A DNA stretch of 64,000 bases from Pseudomonas fluorescens (lineage in GTDB: Bacteria; Pseudomonadota; Gammaproteobacteria; Pseudomonadales; Pseudomonadaceae), in contig NZ_CP012830.1 of assembly GCF_001307155.1 (NCBI RefSeq), positions 2,432,501 through 2,496,500 of the forward strand, written 5' to 3'. Below are positions 35,691-44,961 of the stretch, piece by piece; the stretch's first letter is position 1, and each line of letters opens with the position of its first letter. The notes beneath the pieces were generated by a model. The model worked only from the letters and a program-made list of their open reading frames with translations. It had not been told where the DNA came from and did no database searches. The translations under genes were made by a program, and so were the position numbers.

Positions 35691-35745
35691 CATATCGTTA
35701 TTCGTTAACGGTATTTAAATACTCGTTCTTATATCTATAAAGTCA
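35691..35745 (+). promoter_or_regulatory. AT-rich promoter region of the dioxygenase-ABC operon
   Basis: A sharp AT-rich block with the inverted repeat CGTTA-TTCGT-TAACG (35696-35710) followed by GGTATTTAAATAC and TTATATCTATAAAG. The symmetry and T-N11-A form suit a LysR-type regulator. Such AT-rich leaders are common before sulfur-starvation genes in Pseudomonas. Exact -35/-10 boxes are uncertain. Confidence 0.5.
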
Positions 35746-35862
35746 AGCCCCTGCGTACCCACCGACTAATCGGCGTGCCGCACGAAATGAACCCACACGG
35801 GACCTCCGTGAGTTTCTGATCGACGCGCACGCCATTGGGCGTGCTCTGCGTGGGAGAGATGT

Positions 35863-36759
35863 ATGCCTGTACTGTCCGCTTCGCCCAGCGCCGCGACCCT
35901 CGCGCCGCAATTGTTCGAGATCCGCCCGTTCAGTGGGGCTGTCGGTGCCGAAATCATCGGCCTGAACCTCGCCTTGCCCATCAACGATCAGGACTTCGCA
36001 CGCATCCACCGCGCGCACCTGGATCACCATGTCGTGGTGTTCCGAAACCAGCGCATCAGCCCCGAACAACAGATCGCCTTCAGCCGCCGTTTTGGCGTGT
36101 TGCAGATCCATGTGCTCAAGCAATTTCTGCTGGCCCATCACCCGGAAATCCTCATCGTTTCCAACATCATCGAAAACGGCCAGGCTATCGGTCTCGGTGA
36201 CGCCGGCAAGTTCTGGCACTCCGACCTGTCCTATAAAGAACTGCCGAGCCTGGGCTCGATGCTCCATGCCCAGGAGCTGCCATCCGAAGGTGGCGACACA
36301 CTGTTCGCCGACCAGCACAAAGCCTGGGACACCCTGCCCGATGCGTTGCGCAAGGCGGTTGAAGGACGCTCTGCCGCGCACTCCTATACCGCGCGTTACA
36401 GCGAGAACAAATTCGAAGGCAACTGGCGCCCGACCCTGACCCCGGAGCAACTCGCTCAGGTCAACGAAGTGGTGCATCCGGTGGTTCGCACTCACCCGGA
36501 AAACGGTCGCAAGGCACTGTTCGTCAGCGAAGGCTTCACCACCCGCATTGTCGGTTTACCGGAAGACGAAAGCCGGCAACTGCTGGCCGAGCTCTACGCC
36601 TACAGCGTGTTGCCGGAAAACATCTACCGCCATCAGTGGCAGCCTCACGACCTGGTGTTCTGGGATAACCGCTCGCTGATTCACCTGGCCGCCGGTTGCC
36701 CGAGTCATCTGCGCCGCAAGCTCTACCGCACCACCATTCAGGGCGATGCGCCTTTCTGA
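35863..36759 (+). CDS. TauD/TfdA-family 2-oxoglutarate- and Fe(II)-dependent dioxygenase
   Basis: A 298-residue cytosolic dioxygenase. The facial triad is visible as the HxD pair in FWHSDLSY and the distal His in WDNRSLIHLA. The 2-oxoglutarate-binding Arg lies in RRKLYRTTIQG. The N-terminal strand pattern (IRPFSGAVGAEIIGLNL) is standard for TauD. These enzymes hydroxylate sulfonates, sulfate esters, phenoxyacids or similar compounds so that they fall apart. The gene heads an operon with an ABC importer (26 bases to the next gene), so the substrate is probably imported by it. I cannot tell taurine, alkyl sulfate or another ligand apart from the sequence. Confidence 0.92.
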   Translation: MPVLSASPSAATLAPQLFEIRPFSGAVGAEIIGLNLALPINDQDFARIHRAHLDHHVVVFRNQRISPEQQIAFSRRFGVLQIHVLKQFLLAHHPEILIVSNIIENGQAIGLGDAGKFWHSDLSYKELPSLGSMLHAQELPSEGGDTLFADQHKAWDTLPDALRKAVEGRSAAHSYTARYSENKFEGNWRPTLTPEQLAQVNEVVHPVVRTHPENGRKALFVSEGFTTRIVGLPEDESRQLLAELYAYSVLPENIYRHQWQPHDLVFWDNRSLIHLAAGCPSHLRRKLYRTTIQGDAPF

Positions 36760-36785
36760 TCGGCTGCATTTCGGAGATACCTGCC

Positions 36786-37811
36786 ATGTCCAAACGTATT
36801 CCATTCGCGCCGCTGGCCGCCGCCATCGGTCTGGGTTTCAGCCTGCTCGCCGGGAGTCTGGTCGCACCGACTGTGGCGCACGCCGAAGGCGAAATTCGCA
36901 TCGCCGAGCAGTTCGGCATCGTTTACCTGCTGCTCAACGTGGTCCGCGACCAGCACCTGATCGAGAAGCACGGCAAGGAAGAGGGCATCGACATCAAGGT
37001 CGACTGGACCCAGCTCTCCGGCGGCGCGGCGGTCAACGATGCGTTGCTCTCAGGGTCCATCGACATTGCCGGTGCTGGCGTTGGCCCGTTGCTGACCATC
37101 TGGGACCGCACTCACGGCAAGCAGAACGTCAAAGCGGTCGCCTCGCTGGGCAACTTCCCGTATTACCTGGTGAGCAACAATCCGAAGGTCAAAACCATCG
37201 CCGATTTCACCGAGCAGGACCGTATCGCGGTGCCGGCGGTCGGGGTTTCCGTACAGTCGCGATTCCTCCAGTACGCGGCGGCCAAGCAGTGGGGTGACAA
37301 GGAATTCAATCGCCTCGACAAGTACACCATCGCTGTCCCGCACCCGGACGCCACGGCTGCGTTGATCGCTGGCGGCACTGAACTGACCGGGCACTTCTCC
37401 AATCCGCCGTTCCAGGATCAGGCGCTGGAAAACCCTAACGTCCATGTCGTGCTCAACACCTATGACCTACTGGGCCCGAATTCGCCGACCGTGCTGTTCG
37501 CCACCGAGAAGTTTCGCAACGAGAACCCGAAAACCTACAAGGCCTTCATCGAAGCCCTGACCGAAGCTGCTGAATTTGCCCAGAACGACAAGGGCGCAGC
37601 GGCGGACACTTACCTGAGGGTGACCAAAGCTAAAATCGACCGCGCCGCGCTGCTGAAAATCATCGACAACCCGCAGTTCGAATTCAGCGTCACGCCGAAA
37701 AATACATATCCGCTGGCTGAGTTCCTCTACCGCGTCGGCGCGATCAAGAACAAACCGGACTCGTGGAAGGACTACTTCTTCCAGGACGCCAAACCGTTGC
37801 AAGGGAGCTGA
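36786..37811 (+). CDS. ABC transporter periplasmic substrate-binding protein (taurine/sulfonate/nitrate type)
   Basis: A 341-residue binding protein of the NMT1/SsuA-like class. The Sec signal (SKRIPFAPLAAAIGLGFSLLAGSLVAPTVAHA) ends near residue 35. Then come EIRIAEQFGIVYLLLNVVRDQHLIEKHGK, the SGSIDIAGAGVGPLL motif typical of sulfonate, nitrate and thiamine-precursor binders, and a C-terminal helical region. ATG 36786 has GGAGA upstream. The ATPase gene starts five bases after its stop. It delivers the ligand, probably an organosulfur or similar small anion, to the permease. Confidence 0.92.
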   Translation: MSKRIPFAPLAAAIGLGFSLLAGSLVAPTVAHAEGEIRIAEQFGIVYLLLNVVRDQHLIEKHGKEEGIDIKVDWTQLSGGAAVNDALLSGSIDIAGAGVGPLLTIWDRTHGKQNVKAVASLGNFPYYLVSNNPKVKTIADFTEQDRIAVPAVGVSVQSRFLQYAAAKQWGDKEFNRLDKYTIAVPHPDATAALIAGGTELTGHFSNPPFQDQALENPNVHVVLNTYDLLGPNSPTVLFATEKFRNENPKTYKAFIEALTEAAEFAQNDKGAAADTYLRVTKAKIDRAALLKIIDNPQFEFSVTPKNTYPLAEFLYRVGAIKNKPDSWKDYFFQDAKPLQGS

Positions 37812-37816
37812 TTGCC

Positions 37817-38677
37817 ATGAACGCTCGCTTGCAAGGCCACGCGGCCAGCAGCTCGACCGCCAGCACCCAGGCGTTGCTCGCGGTCGATCACGTCAGCCTT
37901 GAATACCGCACGCCGCAACGGGTGGTGCGGGCAACGCATCAGGTCAGCTTCGAGGTCGATCCCGCCGATCGTTTTGTGTTGCTCGGCCCCTCCGGCTGCG
38001 GCAAGTCGACCTTGCTCAAGGCCGTTGCAGGGTTCATTGCGCCCTGTGAAGGGCAGATCCGCCTGCAAGGTCAGGCTGTCAGTGCGCCGGGGCCTGACCG
38101 GATTGTGGTGTTTCAGGAGTTCGATCAACTGCCACCGTGGAAAACCGTCAAACAGAACGTAATGTTCCCGCTGCTGGCCTCGCAAACCCTCAAGCGTCGC
38201 GAGGCTGAAGAGCGGGCGTTGCGCTACCTCGACAAGGTCGGGCTGGCGGCGTTTGCCGATGCCTATCCACACACCTTGTCCGGTGGCATGAAGGCGCGGG
38301 TGGCGATTGCTCGGGCCTTGGCCATGCAGCCGAAAATCCTGCTGATGGATGAACCATTCGCCGCGCTCGACGCGCTGACCCGACGCAAGATGCAGGAGGA
38401 GTTATTGCTGCTCTGGGAGGAGGTGCGATTCACCCTGTTGTTCGTCACCCATTCCATCGAAGAGGCGCTGGTGGTGGGTAACCGGATCCTGTTGCTGTCG
38501 CCTCATCCCGGTCGGGTGCGGGCGGAAATCCACAGCCATCAATACGATTTACACAGCCTTGGCGGCGTGGCGTTTCAGCAGTCGGCACGACGCATTCATC
38601 GGTTGTTGTTCGATGAAGGCCAGTCTGCCGAGAGCGATCACGAACTGGATTTCAACGATATCCGCATCGCTTATTGA
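37817..38677 (+). CDS. ABC transporter ATPase (SsuB/TauB-like)
   Basis: A 286-residue ATPase. Walker A is GPSGCGKST, the Q-loop VFQEFDQLPPWKTV, the signature LSGGMKARV, Walker B ILLMDEP, and the H-loop FVTHSIEEAL. The LSGGM signature and PPWKTV are typical of the nitrate/sulfonate/taurine importer group. An N-terminal extension of about 25 residues (AASSSTASTQ) is low-complexity. ATG 37817 is chosen for its position just after the binding-protein stop; an earlier in-frame start would overlap that gene by 48 bases. The permease follows after 19 bases. Confidence 0.93.
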   Translation: MNARLQGHAASSSTASTQALLAVDHVSLEYRTPQRVVRATHQVSFEVDPADRFVLLGPSGCGKSTLLKAVAGFIAPCEGQIRLQGQAVSAPGPDRIVVFQEFDQLPPWKTVKQNVMFPLLASQTLKRREAEERALRYLDKVGLAAFADAYPHTLSGGMKARVAIARALAMQPKILLMDEPFAALDALTRRKMQEELLLLWEEVRFTLLFVTHSIEEALVVGNRILLLSPHPGRVRAEIHSHQYDLHSLGGVAFQQSARRIHRLLFDEGQSAESDHELDFNDIRIAY

Positions 38678-38696
38678 GCGGCTGGAGGAGTGCTCG

Positions 38697-39563
38697 ATGA
38701 GCCATTCATCACCTGCGCGACAAGAATATGAAGTTGAGTTGCAACCCTTGTTAAGCGTTGCGCTGGAGCGCGAATTGCCCCTTGGCCAGCGCCTCTGGCA
38801 GCAGGGCTGGTTGCGTAAAGGCCTGATCCTGATTCTGCTGGCGGTGCTCTGGGAAGCCATCGCCCGCTATCAAGACAATGACCTGTTGCTGCCGAGCGTC
38901 CTGCAAACCGGCCATGCGCTGTACGACGGGTTGCTCAGCGGAGAGTTGCTGGGCAAGGTCGGGATTTCGCTGGTGGTGCTGCTCAAGGGGTATCTGGTCG
39001 GTATCGTCCTGGCGTTTGCCCTGACCACGCTGGCCGTGTCGACCCAGTTCGGCCGCGACCTGCTGAGCACCCTGACCTCGATGTTCAACCCATTGCCGGC
39101 GATTGCCTTGTTGCCGTTGGCACTGCTGTGGTTCGGGTTGGGGCAGAACAGCCTGATTTTCGTGCTGGTGCATTCGGTGCTCTGGGCCTTGGCCCTGAAC
39201 ACCTACGCGGGGTTTCTCGGGGTCTCGGAAACCTTGCGCATGGCCGGTCGCAACTACGGCCTGAAGGGCATCCGGTTTGTGCTGTTCATCCTGATTCCCG
39301 CCGCGTTGCCGTCGATCCTCGCCGGGCTGAAAATCGGCTGGGCCTTCGCCTGGCGCACGCTGATCGCCGCCGAGCTGGTGTTCGGCGCCACCAGCGGCAA
39401 GGGTGGCCTGGGCTGGTACATCTTCCAGAACCGCAACGAGTTGTACACCGACAAGGTGTTCGCCGGGTTGGCGGTGGTGATCCTCATCGGTTTGCTGGTG
39501 GAGAACCTGGTGTTCGACACTCTGGAGCGAATCACGGTGAAGCGCTGGGGAATGCAGCGCTAG
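38697..39563 (+). CDS. ABC transporter permease (SsuC/TauC-like)
   Basis: A 288-residue integral membrane permease with about six helices and the EAA coupling loop (ETLRMAGRNYGLKGIRFVLFILIPAALP). A hydrophilic stretch of about 35 residues precedes the first helix (GLILILLAVLWEAIA). Strong ribosome site GGAGGAG upstream of ATG 38697. It completes the importer with the two preceding genes. A LysR regulator follows on the same strand after 77 bases. Confidence 0.93.
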   Translation: MSHSSPARQEYEVELQPLLSVALERELPLGQRLWQQGWLRKGLILILLAVLWEAIARYQDNDLLLPSVLQTGHALYDGLLSGELLGKVGISLVVLLKGYLVGIVLAFALTTLAVSTQFGRDLLSTLTSMFNPLPAIALLPLALLWFGLGQNSLIFVLVHSVLWALALNTYAGFLGVSETLRMAGRNYGLKGIRFVLFILIPAALPSILAGLKIGWAFAWRTLIAAELVFGATSGKGGLGWYIFQNRNELYTDKVFAGLAVVILIGLLVENLVFDTLERITVKRWGMQR

Positions 39564-39640
39564 GCTTCTGGTTCTGTGGTGATAGGGATGTTTGCTAGGA
39601 TTGCGCCTGAATCAATTCTGATCAGCGATGAGTGCTCAGC

Positions 39641-40561
39641 ATGCAACTCCCGGACATGAACCTGTTGGTCGCCCTCGACGCCTTGCTCGACGAGGGCAGT
39701 GTGGTAGGCGCGGCGCGGCGGATGAACCTTAGCCCGGCGGCGATGAGCCGGACCCTGACCCGCGTTCGCGAAGCGCTCGGTGATCCGATTCTGGTACGTG
39801 CCGGTCGCGGGTTGGTGCCGACGCCCAAGGCGCTGGAGTTGCGCAGCCAGGTACGCGATGTAGTGGAACAGGCGGCGATGCTCTTTCGTTCGGCGGACAA
39901 GGTGGATTTGCGCACCCTACGCCGACGTTTCAACGTGCGCGCCAACGACTTTTTCATCGGGGTCTACGGCGGCCGGTTGATCGACACGCTGAACCGTCAG
40001 GCACCGCATTGCGAGTTGCGCTTTGTGCCGCTGGGCGATGGTGACGATGAGGCGCTGCGCGAAGGGCGGATTGATCTGATGGTCAGCAACACGCGCCCGC
40101 GAACGCCGGAAGTTAAGGTCCAGAATCTGTTTGCCACGCATTTTGTCGGTCTGGTACGTGAAGGTCACCCACTGCTTGAAGGCGAAATCACTGCAGAGCG
40201 TTTCGCCGGGTTTTCGCACATTTCCATGTCTCGTCGCGGTATTGCCCGAGGGCCGATCGATACGGCGCTCAACGGTTTGGGGCTGGAGCGTCGCGTGGCC
40301 TTGATCGCTCCCAGCTTTCACGCGGCGATGTTCGTGCTGCCGGACTCCGATCTGATTCTGCCGGTTCCCAAAGAGGCATTGCTCAGCGTGGCCCGACTTG
40401 GGTTGCGGCTGAGCTCCTTTACTTTGCCGATCCCGCTGCCAACCTTGATGCTGACGCAGGCCTGGCACCCGCGTTACGACAAGGATCCGGCCCACCGCTG
40501 GCTGCGCGAAACCTTGAAAGCCAGTTGTGATGAGACATGGCTGGCGGCGCAGCCGTCCTGA
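39641..40561 (+). CDS. LysR-family transcriptional regulator
   Basis: A 306-residue regulator. The N-terminal helix-turn-helix (about 4-64; GAARRMNLSPAAMSRTLTRVREALGDPILVRAGRGLVPT) precedes a periplasmic-binding-protein-like effector domain. ATG 39641 gives the usual LysR start (MQLPDMNLLVALDALL); GTG 39632 is possible. It lies at the end of the dioxygenase-ABC cluster and may control it, perhaps through the inverted repeat at 35696-35710, or the MFS operon that starts 143 bases downstream. The sequence alone does not decide between these. Confidence 0.92.
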   Translation: MQLPDMNLLVALDALLDEGSVVGAARRMNLSPAAMSRTLTRVREALGDPILVRAGRGLVPTPKALELRSQVRDVVEQAAMLFRSADKVDLRTLRRRFNVRANDFFIGVYGGRLIDTLNRQAPHCELRFVPLGDGDDEALREGRIDLMVSNTRPRTPEVKVQNLFATHFVGLVREGHPLLEGEITAERFAGFSHISMSRRGIARGPIDTALNGLGLERRVALIAPSFHAAMFVLPDSDLILPVPKEALLSVARLGLRLSSFTLPIPLPTLMLTQAWHPRYDKDPAHRWLRETLKASCDETWLAAQPS

Positions 40562-40704
40562 CAGCAGCAGACTACTTTTGTGGCGAGGGAGCCTCGCGAT
40601 TCGTGTGTCTGGCGCACTTATAACCTGTCGATAAGTCAGTTTTCGTCAGCTGTCTGCGTTCATAAACTGCCCCGGTATTCCTGTAATCCGGAGCTGTACT
40701 GAAC

Positions 40705-42243
40705 ATGACCTCCATCGCTGTCCCCGCAACACTCGAAGCGGCCAGCAAATCTTCCGTCGGTATCCCACCGATCTTCGGTCCACGCATCATCATCGGTCTG
40801 ATCGGTGTGTTGTTGGCGGTGCTGGTGTCGGGCCTGAATGACATGGTAACCAAGCTCGCCCTGGCTGACATTCGCGGTGCCTTGGCCATTGGTCACGACG
40901 AAGGCACCTGGCTCGTCGCCAGCTACACCGCGACCTCCGTGGCGGCGATGGCGTTTGCGCCCTGGTGTTCGGTGACCTTTTCACTGCGGCGTTTCACCCT
41001 GTGCGCTATCAGCCTGTTCACTGTACTCGGTGTGCTGAGTCCCTTCGCGCCGAACTATGAAAGCCTGCTGCTGATGCGCACCTTGCAAGGCCTGGCGGGT
41101 GGGGCGTTGCCGCCGATGTTGATGACCGTCGCCCTGCGGTTTTTGCCGGCCAACCTGAAACTCTATGGGCTGGCCGGCTATGCCCTGACGGCGACGTTTG
41201 GCCCCGGACTGGGCACGCCGCTGGCGGGTTTGTGGACGGAGTACCTGAGTTGGCGCTGGACCTTCTGGCAAATCATTGCGCCGAGCCTGCTGGCGATGGT
41301 CGCAGTGGCGTATGGATTGCCACAGGATCCGCTGCGTCTGGAGCGCCTGAAACAGTTCAACTGGCGTGGCCTGCTGCTGGGTTTCCCGGCCATCTGCATG
41401 CTGGTGATCGGGATCTTGCAGGGCAATCGCCTGGACTGGTTCGAGTCGAGCCTGATCGGTTGGCTACTCGGTGGCGGGCTGTTGTTGCTGGTGCTGTTTC
41501 TGGTGAACGAATGGTCGCAACCGGTGCCGTTCTTCAAATTGCAGATGCTCGGCATCCGCAACCTGTCATTCGCCCTGTTGACGTTGGCCGGGGTGCTGGT
41601 GGTGTTGCTGGCGGTGATCATCATCCCGTCGAGTTACCTGGCGCAGGTTCAAGGCTATCGGCCGATTCAGACCGCCCCGGTAATGCTGCTGATGGCCGTC
41701 CCGCAACTGATTGCGCTGCCGCTGGTGGCGGCGCTGTGCAACGTGCGCTGGGTCGATTGCCGTTGGGTACTGGGCATCGGCTTGAGCCTGTTGGCGCTGT
41801 CCTGCATCGGCGGTTCGCAGCTGACGTCGGCGTGGATTCGCGATGACTTCTACGGGCTGCAATTGCTGCAGATTTTCGGCCAGCCGATGGCGGTGCTGCC
41901 GTTGTTGATGCTCGCGACCGGCAGCATCAGTCCGCAGGAGGGGCCGTTTGCGTCGGCTTGGTTCAACACCGTAAAAGGCCTCGCGGCGGTGATCGCCACT
42001 GGTGTGCTGGATGCGCTGACCACGGTTCGCCTGCATTTCCACTCAACGGTGCTGGTCGACAACCTCGGCAACTCACCGCTGGCCGACAGCGACAGCGCGG
42101 GTCTCGCGCATCGGTTGCACCAGCAAGCGGTGGTGCTGACCTCGTCAGACTTGTACCTGTGTATGGCCGGGATCGCGCTGGCGCTGATCCTGCTGATTTT
42201 CTGGCTGCCGACGCGGATCTATCCGCCGCGCGCGCCGACGTGA
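40705..42243 (+). CDS. MFS multidrug efflux transporter, DHA2/EmrB family (14 TM)
   Basis: A 512-residue major-facilitator pump with about 14 predicted helices, matching the EmrB/QacA class. Motif C-like and loop motifs are visible (GLAGGALPPMLMTVALRFLP; ATFGPGLGTPLAGLWTEYLSWRWTFW). Ribosome site CCGGAG precedes ATG 40705. The next two genes encode an EmrA-like adaptor and an outer-membrane factor, so the three form a tripartite pump from inner membrane to exterior. Substrates are unknown; drugs, fatty acids or secreted metabolites are possible. A short REP-like fragment (TGTGGCGAGGGAGCC) lies about 120 bases upstream. Confidence 0.93.
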   Translation: MTSIAVPATLEAASKSSVGIPPIFGPRIIIGLIGVLLAVLVSGLNDMVTKLALADIRGALAIGHDEGTWLVASYTATSVAAMAFAPWCSVTFSLRRFTLCAISLFTVLGVLSPFAPNYESLLLMRTLQGLAGGALPPMLMTVALRFLPANLKLYGLAGYALTATFGPGLGTPLAGLWTEYLSWRWTFWQIIAPSLLAMVAVAYGLPQDPLRLERLKQFNWRGLLLGFPAICMLVIGILQGNRLDWFESSLIGWLLGGGLLLLVLFLVNEWSQPVPFFKLQMLGIRNLSFALLTLAGVLVVLLAVIIIPSSYLAQVQGYRPIQTAPVMLLMAVPQLIALPLVAALCNVRWVDCRWVLGIGLSLLALSCIGGSQLTSAWIRDDFYGLQLLQIFGQPMAVLPLLMLATGSISPQEGPFASAWFNTVKGLAAVIATGVLDALTTVRLHFHSTVLVDNLGNSPLADSDSAGLAHRLHQQAVVLTSSDLYLCMAGIALALILLIFWLPTRIYPPRAPT

Positions 42244-42268
42244 ACGCTTACTGAAACAGAAGGTTTTT

Positions 42269-43339
42269 ATGACGATCCCTATGAAATCCAAATTCACCGG
42301 TGCAGCCGTCGCGGTGTTGGCGGCTGGCGTGCTGGTTTACCTGTTGGCGCCGGGCGTGTTCGGCAAGAAACCTCAACAGACCACCAACGACGCGTTTATC
42401 GCTGCCGACTTCACACTGGTCGCGCCGCGCGTGGCCGGGTTTATCAAGGAAGTGCTGGTCGAAGACAACCAGCAGGTCAAGGCCGGGCAGTTGCTGGCGC
42501 TGATCGATGACCGGGATCTGCGCGCCGCAGCGCAAGCCGCGGATGCCGAAACCCTGGTGGCCAAGGCACAGCTGCAAAACGCTCGGGCAACCCTCGAACG
42601 CCAGGCGTCGGTGATCGCTCAGGCGCAGGCCACGGTGGTGGCCGCGAAAGCAGAAATGGCTTTCGCCGAACATGAACTGAACCGCTACAACCACCTTGCC
42701 GGAGTCGGCGCCGGCACGGTGCAAAACGCCCAGCAAGCGCGCACCCGCATCGACCAGGCTGGCGCACGACTGGCCAATGCCACCGCAGTGCTGGCGGCAG
42801 AACGCAAGCAGGTGGAAATCCTCACGGCCCAGCGTGATGCGGCCGAAGGAGGGTTGAAGCGCGCCCATGCAGCACTGGAAATGGCCAGTTTCGAGTTGTC
42901 CTATACGCGCATCGTGGCGCCGGTGGATGGCATGGTCGGCGAGCGTGCGGTACGGGTCGGTGCCTATGTCACGCCGGGCAGCAAGATTCTCGCCGTGGTG
43001 CCGCTGGCGCGAGCGTATGTGGTCGGCAACTTCCAGGAAACCCAACTCTCTGACGTACAGTCTGGGCAAAACGTGGAAGTGCGTGTCGATAGTCTCGGTG
43101 GTGAAACCTTGACCGGTCGGGTCGAGAGTGTCGCACCGGCTACCGGCGTGACCTTCGCTGCCGTGAAACCTGACAACGCCACCGGTAACTTCACCAAAGT
43201 CGTGCAGCGAATTCCGGTGAAGATCGTCCTCGATCCCGGCCAACCGCTGGCAGAGCGTTTGCGGGTGGGGATGTCGGTGGAAGCGAGTATCGACACCGTC
43301 GGACCAAAGGCCAGTGCGCGTGAGGTGACCCAGCGATGA
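42269..43339 (+). CDS. EmrA-like HlyD-family periplasmic adaptor
   Basis: A 356-residue membrane fusion protein. A single N-terminal membrane helix (about 10-30) is followed by lipoyl halves (NDAFIAADFTLVAPRVAGFIKEVLVEDNQQVKAGQLLALID and FELSYTRIVAPVDGMVGERAV), an alpha-hairpin (about 95-210) and a beta-barrel domain (VVPLARAYVVGNFQETQLSDVQSGQNVEV). These features match EmrA/FusE adaptors of MFS pumps. It starts 25 bases after the pump gene. Its stop overlaps the start of the outer-membrane factor (ATGA). Confidence 0.94.
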   Translation: MTIPMKSKFTGAAVAVLAAGVLVYLLAPGVFGKKPQQTTNDAFIAADFTLVAPRVAGFIKEVLVEDNQQVKAGQLLALIDDRDLRAAAQAADAETLVAKAQLQNARATLERQASVIAQAQATVVAAKAEMAFAEHELNRYNHLAGVGAGTVQNAQQARTRIDQAGARLANATAVLAAERKQVEILTAQRDAAEGGLKRAHAALEMASFELSYTRIVAPVDGMVGERAVRVGAYVTPGSKILAVVPLARAYVVGNFQETQLSDVQSGQNVEVRVDSLGGETLTGRVESVAPATGVTFAAVKPDNATGNFTKVVQRIPVKIVLDPGQPLAERLRVGMSVEASIDTVGPKASAREVTQR

Positions 43340-44943
43340 GCACTGGTAAACACCTATTTCTGTGGCGAGGAGGCTTGCTCCCGTTGGGCCGCGAAGCGTC
43401 CCCAAAACCTGCCGCCGCGTTTCCTTTGGTACACCGCGACAGCTTTTTTGCGAGCACTACGCACTCGGGCGGGAGCAAGCTCGGTCGCCACAAAGGCCTT
43501 GGCCAGTCAGTGATTGTTGTGCTGGGTTTGTTTTCGCTGGCGGCCTGCACCGTCGGCCCGGACTTTGTGCGACCGCAAGCACCGCAGATCGAAGAATGGT
43601 CAAAACCACAAAAAGCCGCTGCCAGCCAAGCGGTGACGGCCGAAATGAACGAACGCTGGTGGGAGGTCTTTCATGACCCGCAGCTGTCGGCGCTCAGCCG
43701 CCGTGCATTGACCGGTAATCTCGACCTGCAACTTGCCAGCAGCCGCTTGCAGCAAAGCCGCGCGGCTCGCCAGGTGATCACCGCCGAGCAGTATCCCACC
43801 ACCGCCGCAACCGGCAGCTACGGACACAAACGCAACAGCGCGCAAGGCTTGATGGACCCGTCCGGCAACAACGGCCGCTCGGCGTTCAACCTCTGGGATG
43901 GCGGATTCTCAGCCTCCTGGGAGCTGGATTTCTGGGGGCGTGTGCGGCGCGAAGCCGAAGCCGCACACGCGACTCTGGAAGTGGCAGAGAATGATCGCCG
44001 GGGTGTGCTGCTCTCAGTGTTGGCGGAAACCGCACAGGACTACATTCAACTACGCGGCGTGCAAAGCACCCGGGTTGTCACCGAGCAAAACCTCGAGGTC
44101 GCGCGGCACAGCCTGAAATTGTCGCAGTTGCGTCTGGCCGATGGTGTGGCCACCGATCTGGATGTCGCCGAAGCCGCCGCTCAGGTGGCAACCATCGAAG
44201 CGCGCCTGCCCGCGCTTGAGCAGCGTCAGGCGCAGTTGATCAACGCCTTGAGCCTGTTGATGGGAGAACGGCCGCAAGCGCTGCAAGCCGAGTTGTCGAA
44301 GGACGCCCCGGTGCCGCAAACCCCGCGTCAAGTCGCGATCGGCCTGCCGTCGCAACTGGCCGAGCGGCGCCCGGACATTCGCCAGGCCGAGGCTCGACTG
44401 CATGCCACCACCGCCAGCATCGGTGTGGCCAAGGGCGATTTTTATCCGCGCATCACACTGTCTGGAAACCTCGGTTCGCAGGCCATGCAATTGAGTGATT
44501 TTGGTTCCTGGGGTTCGCGTCAATTCGGCATCGGCCCGCAGTTCAACCTGCCGCTGTTCGATGGTGGTCGCCTGCGCGGTATGCTCAATTTGCGCGAGGC
44601 GCAGCAACAGGACGCGGCGCTGGCCTACCAGAAAACCGTGCTGCGGGCCTGGCATGAAATCGACGATCAGTTGACGAGCTTCAACGCCAGCCAGCTACGC
44701 CGCGACAGCCTTGCCGAAGCCGTGCGCCAAAACCAGATCGCCCTGCATACCGCGCAACAGCAATACGTCGAAGGCGTGGTCGATTTCGTCAACGTCCTGA
44801 CCGTACAGGGCGCGCTGCTGGCGACCCAGGAACAACTTGTGGAAAGCTCGACCGGCGTGTCGCTGGCGATGGTGGGGTTGTACAAGGCGCTGGGCGGTGG
44901 GTGGGAGTCGGTGTATCCGTTGGCTCAGAACGTGAGGGAGTGA
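43336..44943 (+). CDS. Outer-membrane efflux lipoprotein (NodT/OprM type) with a REP-derived N-terminal extension
   Basis: A 535-residue outer-membrane factor. The lipobox LAAC (Cys71) comes before the family start TVGPDFVRPQAPQIEEW. TolC-type repeats follow, with FDGGRLRGMLNLREAQQQ and RPDIRQAEARL. ATG 43336 overlaps the adaptor stop, the expected coupled start. But residues about 9-52 are encoded by a 132-bp REP-like inverted repeat (43361-43492) that lies between the start and the hydrophobic signal (SVIVVLGLFSLAAC). 132 is a multiple of three, so the frame is kept. Internal starts after the repeat (GTG 43510) would leave a very short signal without positive charges. The long, odd N-region may weaken export or the true start may differ. 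Confidence 0.9.
   Translation: MSTGKHLFLWRGGLLPLGREASPKPAAAFPLVHRDSFFASTTHSGGSKLGRHKGLGQSVIVVLGLFSLAACTVGPDFVRPQAPQIEEWSKPQKAAASQAVTAEMNERWWEVFHDPQLSALSRRALTGNLDLQLASSRLQQSRAARQVITAEQYPTTAATGSYGHKRNSAQGLMDPSGNNGRSAFNLWDGGFSASWELDFWGRVRREAEAAHATLEVAENDRRGVLLSVLAETAQDYIQLRGVQSTRVVTEQNLEVARHSLKLSQLRLADGVATDLDVAEAAAQVATIEARLPALEQRQAQLINALSLLMGERPQALQAELSKDAPVPQTPRQVAIGLPSQLAERRPDIRQAEARLHATTASIGVAKGDFYPRITLSGNLGSQAMQLSDFGSWGSRQFGIGPQFNLPLFDGGRLRGMLNLREAQQQDAALAYQKTVLRAWHEIDDQLTSFNASQLRRDSLAEAVRQNQIALHTAQQQYVEGVVDFVNVLTVQGALLATQEQLVESSTGVSLAMVGLYKALGGGWESVYPLAQNVRE
43361..43492. repeat. REP-like inverted repeat inside an efflux lipoprotein gene
   Basis: Arms TGTGGCGAGGAGGCTTGCTC (43361 on) and the complementary CGGGAGCAAGC...TCGCCACA (43470-43492), 23 bases each with four mismatches, enclose a centre with GGGCCGCGAAGCGTCCCC. 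The form is that of dispersed Pseudomonas REP pairs, which normally sit between genes. Confidence 0.85.
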
Positions 44944-44961
44944 TGAGACTGAAGCGTGCCG

